This document shows positions 45,561-55,036 of a DNA stretch of 64,000 bases, in pieces. The stretch's first letter is position 1. Every line of letters starts with the position of its first letter. The DNA comes from Sphingomonadales bacterium (GTDB lineage: Bacteria; Pseudomonadota; Alphaproteobacteria; Sphingomonadales; Sphingomonadaceae): assembly GCA_025362295.1 (NCBI GenBank), contig JANYGX010000022.1, forward strand, positions 1 to 64,000, read 5' to 3'. Under the pieces are notes generated by a model, which was not told where the DNA came from, searched no databases, and worked only from the letters and a program-made list of their open reading frames with translations. A program made the translations under genes and the position numbers.

Positions 45561-47057
45561 TTATCCATTTCTGCTGGCAAGTGGGGCTTGCGGCTTTGGT
45601 CGGGTCAGGCAGCTGGTATCAATGCCATGCATGGAAGCCTGCTCTAGAAACGCAGTTATTATTTTCGGCGCACAGCCAAACATGCTGACACCGTGTCCAG
45701 AAGCTGGCGCAACTATGTGAGTTGCATGATAAAACTGTGCGGCGGTGGCTGCCCCAAGAGGTGGCGGCGTTACCGGATCAAGGCCACCAGATAAAATTAG
45801 CGCAGGCACGTTTGACTGGATGGTCTGCCATACTGATTTTGGTACGATGCCATGTGGCCATGCAGAGCACAGTGCTGCTGTGCGATCAAACTCGGTCATG
45901 CCAGATAGTGTATTCTGAGCGGCAACTGCAACACTTGAGCGCGTTGTATATTGAAAATCTTCAGCACACAAAACGGACAGCTGGTGGCCATCGCTAAGAG
46001 CATCTTCACCAAGTTGCGTGCTGACTTGAGCGGCAATAGCCATCAGGGGCAGATAGTTTGCATGGCTTGCCATGCGAATGATTACGGGCACAATCGCACG
46101 ACTGTCTGGATTGTAAAGTGCCATGCCAATGACATTAATTATTACATTTTCATTTATAATAATCGTGCGAGGCACGCCAGTGAGCGGATTATCTGCTGTA
46201 ACCACTTCAGGTTTATTATGCACCTTAAGCAGCAGATTATGCAAGTCGGATCGAATGTCCGGGCCTTTTGCGGCACAAGCCTTATCAAGCTTGCAGGCGA
46301 TGGCGACAGCATTGATAGCGACGTCCATGATGTGCGGGATGGTTGCGAAAATAGATTGGCTGCGCCGTGTGGCACCATCGAGAATGACAGTGCGTACTTT
46401 TTCAGGGTAGGCGGCGATATAATGTTGTGCCAGCCTTGTGCCATACGAACCACCCCAAAGATTGATTGTATTATAGCCAAGGCTCTCGCGAATAGCATTT
46501 ATGTCTAGGGTAATTTCAGTCGTGGTAAAATATCGTGGATTATTTTTCTGACTCGCAGCACATGCTTTGAACAATTTCACCACAGCTGCCGTATCGTTCA
46601 CCAGAAGCGCAGACGGCTGCAGACACAAAAGCGGTGTAGACCGTGCTGTGCCGCGAGGATAAATCAACACCAGATCGCGTGTCTTGTTCACACTGCTGAA
46701 GGCGCTTTTGATCATCGGTAAGAGCATATCAGCAGACTGCCCCGGCCCACCGGGTAAAATGAATAAAGGATCTTGGTGTGAACCACGCGACAGGGCCGGA
46801 AACACCGCTGCAAAAATAGAGATATTTTTACCCTTGAGAGCGTGCCAATCCAGCGGCACGGCAAGGGTCAGGCAATGTGCCGCATCTTCAATGCCTGGCA
46901 AAAAGCATCGTGTGGTTTGTGCATGTTGTGTTTTGGCACAAACCTGCGCACTTATGGATAAAGTAAGCACTTGCAAGATGACCAGCCATATTTTCTTGCT
47001 AAATCTCAAAGCCACTTCTCCACAATCCATTTCTGGTCTATGGCTTAAATTAGTCAT
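45561..47057 (-). CDS. Exported alpha/beta hydrolase, proline iminopeptidase/TAP-like
   Basis: A 498-residue (longest reading) secreted peptidase-like hydrolase. After a signal sequence (IWLVILQVLTLSISAQVCA) it shows ILPGGPGQS (oxyanion region), the nucleophile motif WGGSYGTRLA, the acid in LILSGGLDPVTPP and the base in SGHGVSMFGC. The C-terminal TAP-like cap domain fits tripeptidyl or prolyl aminopeptidases. The start is uncertain: the first ATG (47057) leaves only 19 bases to the divergent helicase start. ATG at 47030, or GTG/TTG at 47015/47009 after GGAG, would give a more normal signal peptide. Confidence 0.82.
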   Translation of the reverse strand: MTNLSHRPEMDCGEVALRFSKKIWLVILQVLTLSISAQVCAKTQHAQTTRCFLPGIEDAAHCLTLAVPLDWHALKGKNISIFAAVFPALSRGSHQDPLFILPGGPGQSADMLLPMIKSAFSSVNKTRDLVLIYPRGTARSTPLLCLQPSALLVNDTAAVVKLFKACAASQKNNPRYFTTTEITLDINAIRESLGYNTINLWGGSYGTRLAQHYIAAYPEKVRTVILDGATRRSQSIFATIPHIMDVAINAVAIACKLDKACAAKGPDIRSDLHNLLLKVHNKPEVVTADNPLTGVPRTIIINENVIINVIGMALYNPDSRAIVPVIIRMASHANYLPLMAIAAQVSTQLGEDALSDGHQLSVLCAEDFQYTTRSSVAVAAQNTLSGMTEFDRTAALCSAWPHGIVPKSVWQTIQSNVPALILSGGLDPVTPPPLGAATAAQFYHATHIVAPASGHGVSMFGCAPKIITAFLEQASMHGIDTSCLTRPKPQAPLASRNG

Positions 47058-47076
47058 CCAAACAATTGGTTAAATT

Positions 47077-49710
47077 GTGCGCCCTAACGTCTCTTCTTCC
47101 CATATTACAGCCGTTTTGGGGCCTACTAACACAGGCAAGACTCATCTGGCGGTTGAGAGATTATGCGGTCATGTCTCCGGTATCATGGGCTTTCCGCTAC
47201 GTCTGCTGGCGCGCGAGGTCTATGATAAAGTGGTGGCTATCAAAGGGGCCCAAAATGTTGGATTGATTACTGGCGAGGAAAAGATACTCCCCCCCCATGC
47301 ACGGTATTTTCTTTGCACGACCGAATCGATGCCGATGAACCGCGATGTTTCGTTTCTGGCAATTGATGAAGCCCAAATGGCCGCTGATGATGAGCGTGGC
47401 CATGTTTTCACTGAGCGGCTGTTGCATGCGCGGGGTCGCGATGAGACCATGATCCTGGGCTCTGATGTGGTGCGACCACTGATACAGTCGCTCGTGCCGG
47501 AGGTGAGCATTATATCACGCCCCCGTTTTTCAACGCTTCGCTACACAACGCCCAAAAAACTCTCACGGCTACCCAAACGCTCGGCTATTGTGTGTTTTTC
47601 AACAGAGGAAGTTTACGCCATAGCGGAGATGTTGCGTCGTCAGCGTGGTGGCGCTGCCGTAGTCATGGGGGCTCTATCGCCGCGCACGCGCAATGCTCAG
47701 ATTGACATGTATCAATCTGGCGAGGTGGATTATCTGGTTGCAACGGATGCCATAGGCATGGGCCTTAATATGGATATTACCCACATTGCTTTTGCCAATA
47801 TAGTCAAATTTGATGGCAAGCGTCGCCGCCGGCTAACGCTTGCTGAAATGGGCCAAATTGCTGGCAGGGCAGGGCGGCACCAGCGGGATGGTAGCTTTTC
47901 CATGCTGCATCTGAACGACCGCGATGCCGGTTTTGATGCAGATGAAGTGGCGGCGCTTGAAGCGCACAGCTATCCGGCATTAACTCAATTACGCTGGCGC
48001 AACCCTGAACTCAATTTTACCAATCTTGAGATGCTGATTACGTCGCTGGAGAAGCGTAGCCCGCGACCAGAGTTGCACCGTACCGATGAAACCATCGACC
48101 TCGCTGTGCTCAAACGATTGGCTGTCGAACCTCTTGTGATTAAGCGAGCTGGTAATGCCTCCGAAATTCGGCGGTTGTGGAGCGTATGCCAGTTGCCGGA
48201 TTACAGAAAAACCGGTGCTGAGCAGCACAGTCGTTTGGTACTCAAACTTTTTGATAACTTAAGCAGTGGCCATTTAACTATTCCTGTCGAATGGATCGGA
48301 GCTGAAGTGTCGAGGCTTGATAATGGCCTGGGGGATATTGACACACTGGCCGCTCGCATATCTGGTATCCGCACATGGACGTATATTGCCAACCAACCGG
48401 ATTGGCTAGATGATCCGCTTCAGTGGGCGGCGCGTACCCGAACTATTGAAAACACACTGTCCGATGCTTTACACGAACAGTTAATGCAGCGTTTTGTTGA
48501 TCGCCGCACATCGATCTTGATGCGGGATGTGAAGCTTCGGGACAGCCTTGCTGTCACTGTAGACAACGATGGTTCGGTTGAAGTTCAAGGGGTGGCGATT
48601 GGAAATCTCTCTGGTTTTACTTTTACAGTTGATCCTTTGGCAAAAATGTCAGAAAAGCGATTGGTGATGGCAGCTGCAGAACGCGCGCTATCAGGTGAGA
48701 TGAAAGCAAGGGCACAGGTTTTGGTGACAAGCGACGCAAGTGCAGTGGTGCTGGGGTTTGACGGCACGGATGTACCCTCCATTATGTGGCAGGGCAGGGT
48801 GGCAGCAACGCTTAAAATTGGGCGATCATTGGTTGAACCTGTGGTGGTTTTACATGAGGGTGCAGCGCAACTGGCACCCGATATCCGTACGATGGTGCAA
48901 ACTAGGCTGGAGCAGTGGCTTTCGGCTGAAATCGAGCTGAAGTTAAAACCACTGGCTGCATTGCATCTACTGGCACGAAAATCGCCAGCCTTGGATGGTA
49001 TTTCTGGTGCCGCTCGTGGGTTGATTGTGCAGTTGATTGATGCGGGTGGATGTCTGCCACGCACAGCGCTCACGGAAATGATTGCCGGGCTTGTCGGTGA
49101 CGATAGAAAATTGCTGCGCGAAGCCGGATTGAAGCTAGGTCAGGTGCATGTATTTTGTCCTGCATTGCTAAAGCCTGAAACTATTCGATGGAGACTGGCG
49201 CTACACAGTATTTATGCATCAGGTGCAAGACAGCAGTGTCTTCAGGATATGCTGTGGAGTGGGCGCACTTCGGTTCGTGTTACAAATGATATGCCTGCAG
49301 ATTGCTTTGTTGTCGCAGGATACTGGCCGGTCGGCGCCAAAGCCTTGCGAGTCGATATGGTTGAGCGGTTAGCAGATGTGTTGCGCGAACCGGCAAAATC
49401 AAGATTACCCTTTGTTCCACCAGAATCCGCGATATCTTTAATAGGCGTAACGAACGATGAATTTGCCGAAGTTATGTTAGCACTCGGCTACAGAAAGCGT
49501 TTGATTGATGCGCCAGCTAAGTGCGCCAAGGCAGATGAGGAACATGAAGCCACTCCAGGCATAAGTGTTATACCTGAAAAAATAGTAGTGTATCAGTGGC
49601 GAGGCCAGCAAAAATCAGTTAAGCCTGAAAAGTTAGTGACAACAGAGAATATTTCTCGAACAGCCTTTGCAGACCTCGCCGACATGTTTGGCCGTAACAG
49701 CCGAGGCTGA
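47077..49710 (+). CDS. SUV3-like DEAD/DEAH RNA helicase
   Basis: An 877-residue superfamily 2 helicase of the SUV3 group, the alphaproteobacterial relative of the mitochondrial RNA degradosome helicase. Motif I is GPTNTGKTH with Lys21, motif II DEAQ (AIDEAQMA), motif V VATDAIGMGLNMDI and motif VI QIAGRAGRHQ. The C-terminal half is long and lacks a recognisable catalytic domain. Start is GTG at 47077. In many alphaproteobacteria this gene is followed by an S4-domain RNA-binding protein and ferredoxin; here it is convergent with the molybdoenzyme gene with no gap. Confidence 0.92.
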   Translation: MRPNVSSSHITAVLGPTNTGKTHLAVERLCGHVSGIMGFPLRLLAREVYDKVVAIKGAQNVGLITGEEKILPPHARYFLCTTESMPMNRDVSFLAIDEAQMAADDERGHVFTERLLHARGRDETMILGSDVVRPLIQSLVPEVSIISRPRFSTLRYTTPKKLSRLPKRSAIVCFSTEEVYAIAEMLRRQRGGAAVVMGALSPRTRNAQIDMYQSGEVDYLVATDAIGMGLNMDITHIAFANIVKFDGKRRRRLTLAEMGQIAGRAGRHQRDGSFSMLHLNDRDAGFDADEVAALEAHSYPALTQLRWRNPELNFTNLEMLITSLEKRSPRPELHRTDETIDLAVLKRLAVEPLVIKRAGNASEIRRLWSVCQLPDYRKTGAEQHSRLVLKLFDNLSSGHLTIPVEWIGAEVSRLDNGLGDIDTLAARISGIRTWTYIANQPDWLDDPLQWAARTRTIENTLSDALHEQLMQRFVDRRTSILMRDVKLRDSLAVTVDNDGSVEVQGVAIGNLSGFTFTVDPLAKMSEKRLVMAAAERALSGEMKARAQVLVTSDASAVVLGFDGTDVPSIMWQGRVAATLKIGRSLVEPVVVLHEGAAQLAPDIRTMVQTRLEQWLSAEIELKLKPLAALHLLARKSPALDGISGAARGLIVQLIDAGGCLPRTALTEMIAGLVGDDRKLLREAGLKLGQVHVFCPALLKPETIRWRLALHSIYASGARQQCLQDMLWSGRTSVRVTNDMPADCFVVAGYWPVGAKALRVDMVERLADVLREPAKSRLPFVPPESAISLIGVTNDEFAEVMLALGYRKRLIDAPAKCAKADEEHEATPGISVIPEKIVVYQWRGQQKSVKPEKLVTTENISRTAFADLADMFGRNSRG

Positions 49711-50493
49711 TCATATTCCAGCAAACCACTCATACCCGCGATCGGGCCAATAGCCGCCCTTGCCACTACCCAAATTTGCAAAGCTCTGCACCAGTTCGAT
49801 CCGCATAATATATTTGGCTTGTTTATAGCCAAGTTGACGTTCAACCCGTAGCCGCACAGGCGCGCCGTGCGCGACACTGAGCTGTGCACCATTTAGAGTG
49901 TGGGCGAGTATTGTTTGCGGATGAAACACATCGACCAGATCTATGCTTTCGTAATATTGGCCTGCAGATTGCTCACCACCTTTGCTTGCTTCACCATCAA
50001 GATTATCAGCGCAGTGAAATACAGCGTAGCGTGCTCCTTGCAATAACCCGGCACGATTGATAAGTGGCCCCAATTGTGGACCGCTCCATTGGCCAATAGC
50101 GCTCCAGCCTTCCACACAATCATGGCGCGTAATCTGCGTGCGTGCTGGCAATGCCCGCAACTGTGCCAGAGATATGTCAAGTGGCTGCCGCACCAGACCA
50201 TCTATACGAAGACGCCAATTAGCAAAGCCAGCAGCGACATGATCTTGATACGCATTATCTTCTGGCATTGTGGTGCCATTCGCTTTGAACACGGGCGATA
50301 TATCGGCACGGTCAAACTCTTTGGCCAGAGCTGTGCGACTGATAAGCGTACGTTGGGCAACGCGGGTCAACCCTTCAGCTTGCTCTATACCATGCATCAA
50401 TATGGGGTTATTGGTGATCTTGTCGCAACCACTGAGCAACAAGCCACCAACGCCCAGCAATGTGTTTCGCCGCGAGAGAAATATGCTGCTCAC
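49711..50493 (-). CDS. Molybdopterin-dependent oxidoreductase (sulfite oxidase fold), lipoprotein-like
   Basis: A 260-residue enzyme of the sulfite-oxidase/MsrP fold. The molybdenum-binding cysteine is in RHDCVEGWSAIGQWSG, and APVRLRVERQLGYKQAKYI is the conserved cofactor region. The N-terminus has SRRNTLLGVGGLLLSGC, which combines a twin-arginine motif and a lipobox cysteine, so export by Tat and lipid anchoring are both plausible. It forms a 4-base overlap with the cytochrome b gene, the expected electron partner. Substrate unknown; methionine sulfoxide, sulfite or another oxo-compound are possible. Confidence 0.9.
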   Translation of the reverse strand: MSSIFLSRRNTLLGVGGLLLSGCDKITNNPILMHGIEQAEGLTRVAQRTLISRTALAKEFDRADISPVFKANGTTMPEDNAYQDHVAAGFANWRLRIDGLVRQPLDISLAQLRALPARTQITRHDCVEGWSAIGQWSGPQLGPLINRAGLLQGARYAVFHCADNLDGEASKGGEQSAGQYYESIDLVDVFHPQTILAHTLNGAQLSVAHGAPVRLRVERQLGYKQAKYIMRIELVQSFANLGSGKGGYWPDRGYEWFAGI

Positions 50494-51344
50494 GAGTCGA
50501 TACCGTGAATTAGCTTGTATTTGCCAGTGATCATCGACCGAAGCAAATTCCCAAAACCCGCCAGCATGACCAGCACCACATGAACAATCACAAATAATAT
50601 AATTAGGTTTGCCGTTATAAAGTGCAGTGAACGTGCAGTGGCTCTGCCACCGAAAAGGTCAACAAGTGGTAAAGCAGCATTCACGCCTGGTGACATTGAA
50701 AGACCAGTCAACACCATCATTGGTAGGATGATAAACAGAATAAGAATATATGTGAGTTTCTGAATAACATTATAGTGTCGTGCGGCTTCACCTTTGGGAA
50801 ATTTCAGTCGCACATGTTCCCAGATATCATGAACTATTGTACGTAGTTTTAACTCCTGACGACGCGGCAGAATATCGCGCCTGAGGTGGCCATTCAGCAA
50901 TCCTGCCCCAAGATATAGAAATCCGTTTATAATAAATATCCAGGCGCAGAGAAAATGCCAGCGCCTGCCTGATGCAAGATCGCGATCACTTGGTACGGTT
51001 ATGTAGCCAGGGAAGCCTTGTTCGATTTCATTATCATTTTTAATCTGCACTCCCAAGAAGCCTGTAGTATCAAAATGTTTTGAACCAATAGTCGTGATGC
51101 CAACAGTATCTGATTCATCATCCTTAGCCGCAACAGATGATATTGATAGCCATGGCCGGTCAGCGTCGGCTCCATACTGCCCCCAATAGAGACGGGGGTG
51201 CGCATTAAAAATCTGTAATCCGCTCATCAGCAGCAGGCTAAGTGCAACGACATTGATCCAGTGTGTAATTCTGGTTACTTTGGTATGACGATCGATCCAC
51301 TCAATGCGGGGCAATGCGTTTTGTGTTAAAATTTTATCATCCAT
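50490..51344 (-). CDS. Cytochrome b561/b6-type membrane protein
   Basis: A 284-residue di-haem membrane cytochrome. Histidine-bearing helices are seen in TRITHWINVVALSLLLMSG, RRWHFLCAWIFIING, YNVIQKLTYILILFIILP and RSLHFITANLIILFVIVHV. A hydrophilic loop of about 75 residues follows the first helix. It would pass electrons between the quinone pool and the Tat-exported molybdoenzyme encoded directly downstream. It belongs to the same operon. Confidence 0.9.
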   Translation of the reverse strand: MDDKILTQNALPRIEWIDRHTKVTRITHWINVVALSLLLMSGLQIFNAHPRLYWGQYGADADRPWLSISSVAAKDDESDTVGITTIGSKHFDTTGFLGVQIKNDNEIEQGFPGYITVPSDRDLASGRRWHFLCAWIFIINGFLYLGAGLLNGHLRRDILPRRQELKLRTIVHDIWEHVRLKFPKGEAARHYNVIQKLTYILILFIILPMMVLTGLSMSPGVNAALPLVDLFGGRATARSLHFITANLIILFVIVHVVLVMLAGFGNLLRSMITGKYKLIHGIDS

Positions 51345-51441
51345 ATTTTTTTACTGCTTACACTGCCGAAAACCGAATGCTGCAGTGGGAAGGAGATCAA
51401 ACCAAAACCAGCGCAGCATATCGGTCAGTTTTCTAATCAGC

Positions 51442-51726
51442 TTATTTGGCGGGTGCCATTGCATCAGATTTCATAGCATCGGATTTCATTGAATCGTTGT
51501 GCATGGAATCGGTTTTCATCATTTTAGAATGCTTTTTATGATGCCGGTTTTTTTTCATGTTATCTGGTGTCATGTGACCGCTTGCCATATGGTCAGTTGC
51601 CATCTTATCTTTTGCCATAGCATCTCCAGCAGGGGCTGTTGCCATAGCGTCTTGGGCAACTGCCGGGTGTGCCAAAACGGTCGCAGAAATTAAACCGATT
51701 GCTAGCTGTTTGAGTATACTCTTCAT
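51442..51726 (-). CDS. Exported Met/Asp/Lys-rich pentapeptide repeat protein (MXKDX type)
   Basis: A 94-residue secreted protein. Signal peptide MKSILKQLAIGLISATVLAHPAVAQ (given by ends MKSILK and AVAQ). The mature part is repetitive: DAMAKDKM, TDHMASGHM, then MKTDSM, MHNDSM, MKSDAM, MKSDAM, with a His/Lys cluster RHHKKHSK. Methionine and histidine density suggests copper or other metal binding, unproven. The ATG at 51726 has GGAG 7 bases upstream; a longer reading from 51771 was rejected. Located 97 bases upstream of the cytochrome b/molybdoenzyme operon in the same direction. Confidence 0.8.
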   Translation of the reverse strand: MKSILKQLAIGLISATVLAHPAVAQDAMATAPAGDAMAKDKMATDHMASGHMTPDNMKKNRHHKKHSKMMKTDSMHNDSMKSDAMKSDAMAPAK

Positions 51727-51920
51727 CAAAGTCTCCGTAAATAAACTGCCTTGTGATATTATAAAGTACACTAGACAGAAAATGCACTTTCGAAAAGTAA
51801 ATTACGGATTTGTCCCTTGCGTTGGCTTTCATAAAATACACTATTTTTTGCTAAATCGTGCTTTTACTATTAAGCTTTGTCCGCACTTAGTAGAAATCAC
51901 CTAAATAGGGTTAAGTTTGC

Positions 51921-52793
51921 ATGCAAGACATTATTACTGGCAAGGACTTTTATTTGAGCGGTCCATATGCTAGGTATATGGACATGGTTGCCCCAGTTGG
52001 TCAGCTCTTAATCCGTCATGGCCGATGGCCAGCTGGCGCTTATCCCGTTCCAGCTCTAGACGATTTTAATTTGCAACTTGCAACGGATGCCCAGGGGCAC
52101 AGATTTGATCTTGATTTTGGCGCTGGACGATCAAGTCACCTATTCTGTCATGGAGATTTTCATTTTTCACCGCCAGGCGTCAGTTGCGACTACAAATGCC
52201 ATGGTCAAGTTACAGTTATGGCAATTCATATATCGCCGCTTATGCTTGAAGATCTGGCAATAGATAATTGCAGCATTAAAGATTTTGGTAAACTTCACAG
52301 CGGTAAATTCCGCGATTCTTTAGTGCAAAGCGCCATGCTTCGCCTGTTGCAAGAGGGTCTAGCCCCCAATGCTGCAAGTCAGTGCCTTGCAGACACACTC
52401 AAATTAACCATTCTTGCGGCTTTGGTATCGCGCGTTTGCTCTCAAACTACTCAAACAATTTCACCAAAGGCGTTATCACCCTATCAATTACGCAAAGCAA
52501 CAGAGTATGCAGAAAGTGCGCTCGAAACGCCTTTACGATTGAAGGCATGGGCATCTCACATAGGTTTGTCATCTTTTCATTTTGCAAGAGCTTTCAAAAT
52601 CAGCACGGGCACATCACCACACCAATATTTATTGCAAGCACGGGTGCGTCATGCAGAACAAATGATGCAAGAAACGCAAAAATCGCTAATTGAAATAGCC
52701 TTTTCATCGGGTTTTTCCAGTCAGGCACATATGACCCGGTTATTTACGAAGCTGAGAGGAAGATCACCGGGGCTTGCAAGAAAATTACTTTAG
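51921..52793 (+). CDS. AraC-family transcriptional regulator
   Basis: A 290-residue regulator with an N-terminal ligand-sensing part and a C-terminal double helix-turn-helix: LRLKAWASHIGLSSFHFARAFK followed by GTSPHQYLLQARVRHAEQMM and SLIEIAFSSGFSSQAHMTRLFTKLRGRSPG (quoted as LKAWASHIGLSSFHFARAFK, GTSPHQYLLQARVRHAE and IAFSSGFSSQAHMTRLFTK). It is divergent from the MXKDX repeat gene with 194 bases between, so it may control that gene and the redox operon; this is inference. Confidence 0.9.
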   Translation: MQDIITGKDFYLSGPYARYMDMVAPVGQLLIRHGRWPAGAYPVPALDDFNLQLATDAQGHRFDLDFGAGRSSHLFCHGDFHFSPPGVSCDYKCHGQVTVMAIHISPLMLEDLAIDNCSIKDFGKLHSGKFRDSLVQSAMLRLLQEGLAPNAASQCLADTLKLTILAALVSRVCSQTTQTISPKALSPYQLRKATEYAESALETPLRLKAWASHIGLSSFHFARAFKISTGTSPHQYLLQARVRHAEQMMQETQKSLIEIAFSSGFSSQAHMTRLFTKLRGRSPGLARKLL

Positions 52794-52836
52794 ACCAAAA
52801 TATACAAAGCAGCGTAGTCTCAAGATCAGCTTGTGA

Positions 52837-53181
52837 TCAGACAGAAAAAACCGAAAAGCTTGATCCGCAACCGCAGGACGACTGCGCATTGGGGTTCTTT
52901 ACCTGAAAAGCTGCCGCTCCTAGTGTTTCCGTATAATCGATTACAGCACCGCCAAGGAAAGGCAGGGAGGTCGCATCAATCAACATAGCCACTCCATCGC
53001 GCTCAACGACCAGATCGTCTTCGGCCACTGTTTCATCAAAGCCAAAGCGATATTGAAAGCCGGAACATCCACCGCCAACAACAGACAGACGCAGTTTGAT
53101 GTCTGGTTTGCCCTGTCGCAATTTGAGTGCTGCAACGCGCGTTGCGGCTGAGAGGCTTAATGTAGGAGCAGTTTCATTCAT
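52837..53181 (-). CDS. erpA: Iron-sulfur cluster insertion protein (ErpA/IscA type)
   Basis: A-type carrier of 114 residues that delivers Fe-S clusters to target enzymes. The three conserved cysteines are in GGGCSGFQY and the terminal SSCGCGSSF; the length is typical. The ATG at 53181 was taken over an earlier in-frame codon because it begins MNETAPTLSLS, the usual N-terminal layout. It stands alone, divergent from the isochorismatase-like gene. ErpA versus IscA assignment rests on general similarity. Confidence 0.88.
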   Translation of the reverse strand: MNETAPTLSLSAATRVAALKLRQGKPDIKLRLSVVGGGCSGFQYRFGFDETVAEDDLVVERDGVAMLIDATSLPFLGGAVIDYTETLGAAAFQVKNPNAQSSCGCGSSFSVFSV

Positions 53182-53320
53182 AATACACACATAATCTAAA
53201 TCGTGATTTATTTAAAGAGGCATATTGTTATATGACTAATCTATGTCACGGAAACGTCACTTGATACTAAAGCACAACAATAGTATGTGGATAGTGGTTT
53301 GAACAATAAGGGGAAAAGCT

Positions 53321-53917
53321 ATGTCCAACGTTACACTGCGCGGGCTAATGGGCTTACCCACCAGCCCGGCAGGGATCGCCACTTCTGCCCTGATCATGGT
53401 GGATTTGCAAAACACCTATACTAAAGGTGTTATGCGACTCGAAGGTGTCGAATCTGCGGTCTTGCAGGCCAAGGCAATCTTAGAGCGGTTCCGTCAAGCC
53501 GGGCGGCCTGTGATCCACATTATCCATGATGCAGGGCCTGGCTCACCCTACGATATTACGGCCGAGATAGGCCAAATTATCAGTGAAGTCGCGCCTGATG
53601 AGGGTGAGCTTGTGATTGCGAAAAATTATCCAAGTTCATTTGAGAAAACGAATCTTGACGAGAAGCTAAAGACACTTGATGTCAGCAACATTGTTTTGGC
53701 TGGCTTTATGACTCACATGTGCATCAACTCTACTGCGCGTGCCGGCTTCAACCATGGGTATAGTCCTACCATAATAGCCAGCACTACGGCCACACGTGCA
53801 TTACCTATGGTAGGTGGCGATATGGTGCCGGCAAAAACAGTGCATGAAGCGTCGCTTGCTGCTGTGGCAGATTTATTTGCGCTGGTGCTGCCTGAAGTGA
53901 TGAGTTTACCGAACTGA
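53321..53917 (+). CDS. Isochorismatase-like cysteine hydrolase
   Basis: A 198-residue hydrolase of the isochorismatase/nicotinamidase superfamily. Catalytic aspartate in ALIMVDLQNTY (about residue 28), lysine in VIAKNYPSSF and cysteine in GFMTHMCINSTAR (about residue 132). Substrate unknown. ATG follows GGGGAAAAG. Nothing else recognisable in the 146 bases between its end and the trhO gene. Confidence 0.9.
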   Translation: MSNVTLRGLMGLPTSPAGIATSALIMVDLQNTYTKGVMRLEGVESAVLQAKAILERFRQAGRPVIHIIHDAGPGSPYDITAEIGQIISEVAPDEGELVIAKNYPSSFEKTNLDEKLKTLDVSNIVLAGFMTHMCINSTARAGFNHGYSPTIIASTTATRALPMVGGDMVPAKTVHEASLAAVADLFALVLPEVMSLPN

Positions 53918-54063
53918 ATGTAAGGCTTGTTCAGATAAGCAATTTGACGAGCATGCTCAATATTTTGTGATAATTATTGGATTGAAGGAATTATTTGCCT
54001 TCTCGGAATGGTCATTACCATTAGAATTCACATTGAAGAATGATAACTTAAAACAGTTTAATT

Positions 54064-54999
54064 CTATGATTTTGAACGCGATAAATTTGGCCCAATATGC
54101 CGTTTACCCTCTGCCTTGGCTTTCTCGCATTGCTTTTGTCGCTCGCTAAAGCGCGCTCGCTGTACCTCTGTGGTGCTCAAGTGGCAATGTGGGCATGATA
54201 TACCCAGAACAAAATAAGGTGAAGTTTTGTCATTATCTGAAATTGGCATTTTGCAGGCTGTACATTGACCGTAGCTACCGACGTTTAAACCATGGCCGAC
54301 AGACACGCGCTGATCAAAAACAAAGCATTCGCCATCCCACAGGCTCTGCTCAACTGGAATTGTTTCAAGATACTTTAATATGCCCCCATTCAGATGATAG
54401 ACCTCATCAATGCCACTAGATAAAAGAAATGCGCTAGCTTTTTCACATCTTATGCCACCTGTACAAAACATGGCAATTTTCTTTTTATCATGAAGGGGTT
54501 GTTGCTGGCGAAACCAGTCAGGAAATTCGCTGAAGGTTTTGATGTCCGGTTTGATTGCGCCTTTGAAGCTGCCGATGCTCATCTCGTAATTATTACGGGT
54601 ATCAATCACGACCACATCAGGATCGCTGATCAACTGGTTCCAGTCTGCCGCCGCTACGTACTTGCCAACGGAAATACTGGGATCAGCTTGCGGCTGGCGC
54701 ATAGTGACAATTTCACGTTTCAACCGCACCTTCATGCGGTAAAAGGGGGAGGTATCACTGTAGGAGACTTTATATTGCAAATCTGCACACCCTGGCAAAG
54801 TCAGAATGTGCGCTATCATGACATCTATTCCTGACTGTGTGCCCGAAACTGTGCCATTGATGCCTTCCGGAGCAAGTAAAATGGTACCATAAAGGTCATT
54901 TGATTTACAGAGGGCCAAAAGTGGCATTTGCACAGCCAAACAATCGGTGATTGTGGCAAATTTATAGAATGCGGCAATGACAAAGGGCTTAGAACTCAT
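54064..54999 (-). CDS. trhO: tRNA uridine(34) hydroxylase TrhO (rhodanese-domain)
   Basis: A 311-residue protein of the YceA/TrhO family, which makes 5-hydroxyuridine at tRNA position 34. It has the N-terminal YceA-type domain (LLAPEGINGTVSG), a rhodanese domain with the catalytic cysteine in FCTGGIRCEKASAF, and a C-terminal zinc-like region with CTACKMPI and GISCPHCH. It is divergent from sppA. The C-terminal tail is basic. Confidence 0.93.
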   Translation of the reverse strand: MSSKPFVIAAFYKFATITDCLAVQMPLLALCKSNDLYGTILLAPEGINGTVSGTQSGIDVMIAHILTLPGCADLQYKVSYSDTSPFYRMKVRLKREIVTMRQPQADPSISVGKYVAAADWNQLISDPDVVVIDTRNNYEMSIGSFKGAIKPDIKTFSEFPDWFRQQQPLHDKKKIAMFCTGGIRCEKASAFLLSSGIDEVYHLNGGILKYLETIPVEQSLWDGECFVFDQRVSVGHGLNVGSYGQCTACKMPISDNDKTSPYFVLGISCPHCHLSTTEVQRARFSERQKQCEKAKAEGKRHIGPNLSRSKS

Positions 55000-55036
55000 A
55001 ATCAGTCTTTATTAAAGCCGCTAAGGCTAGTAATCA

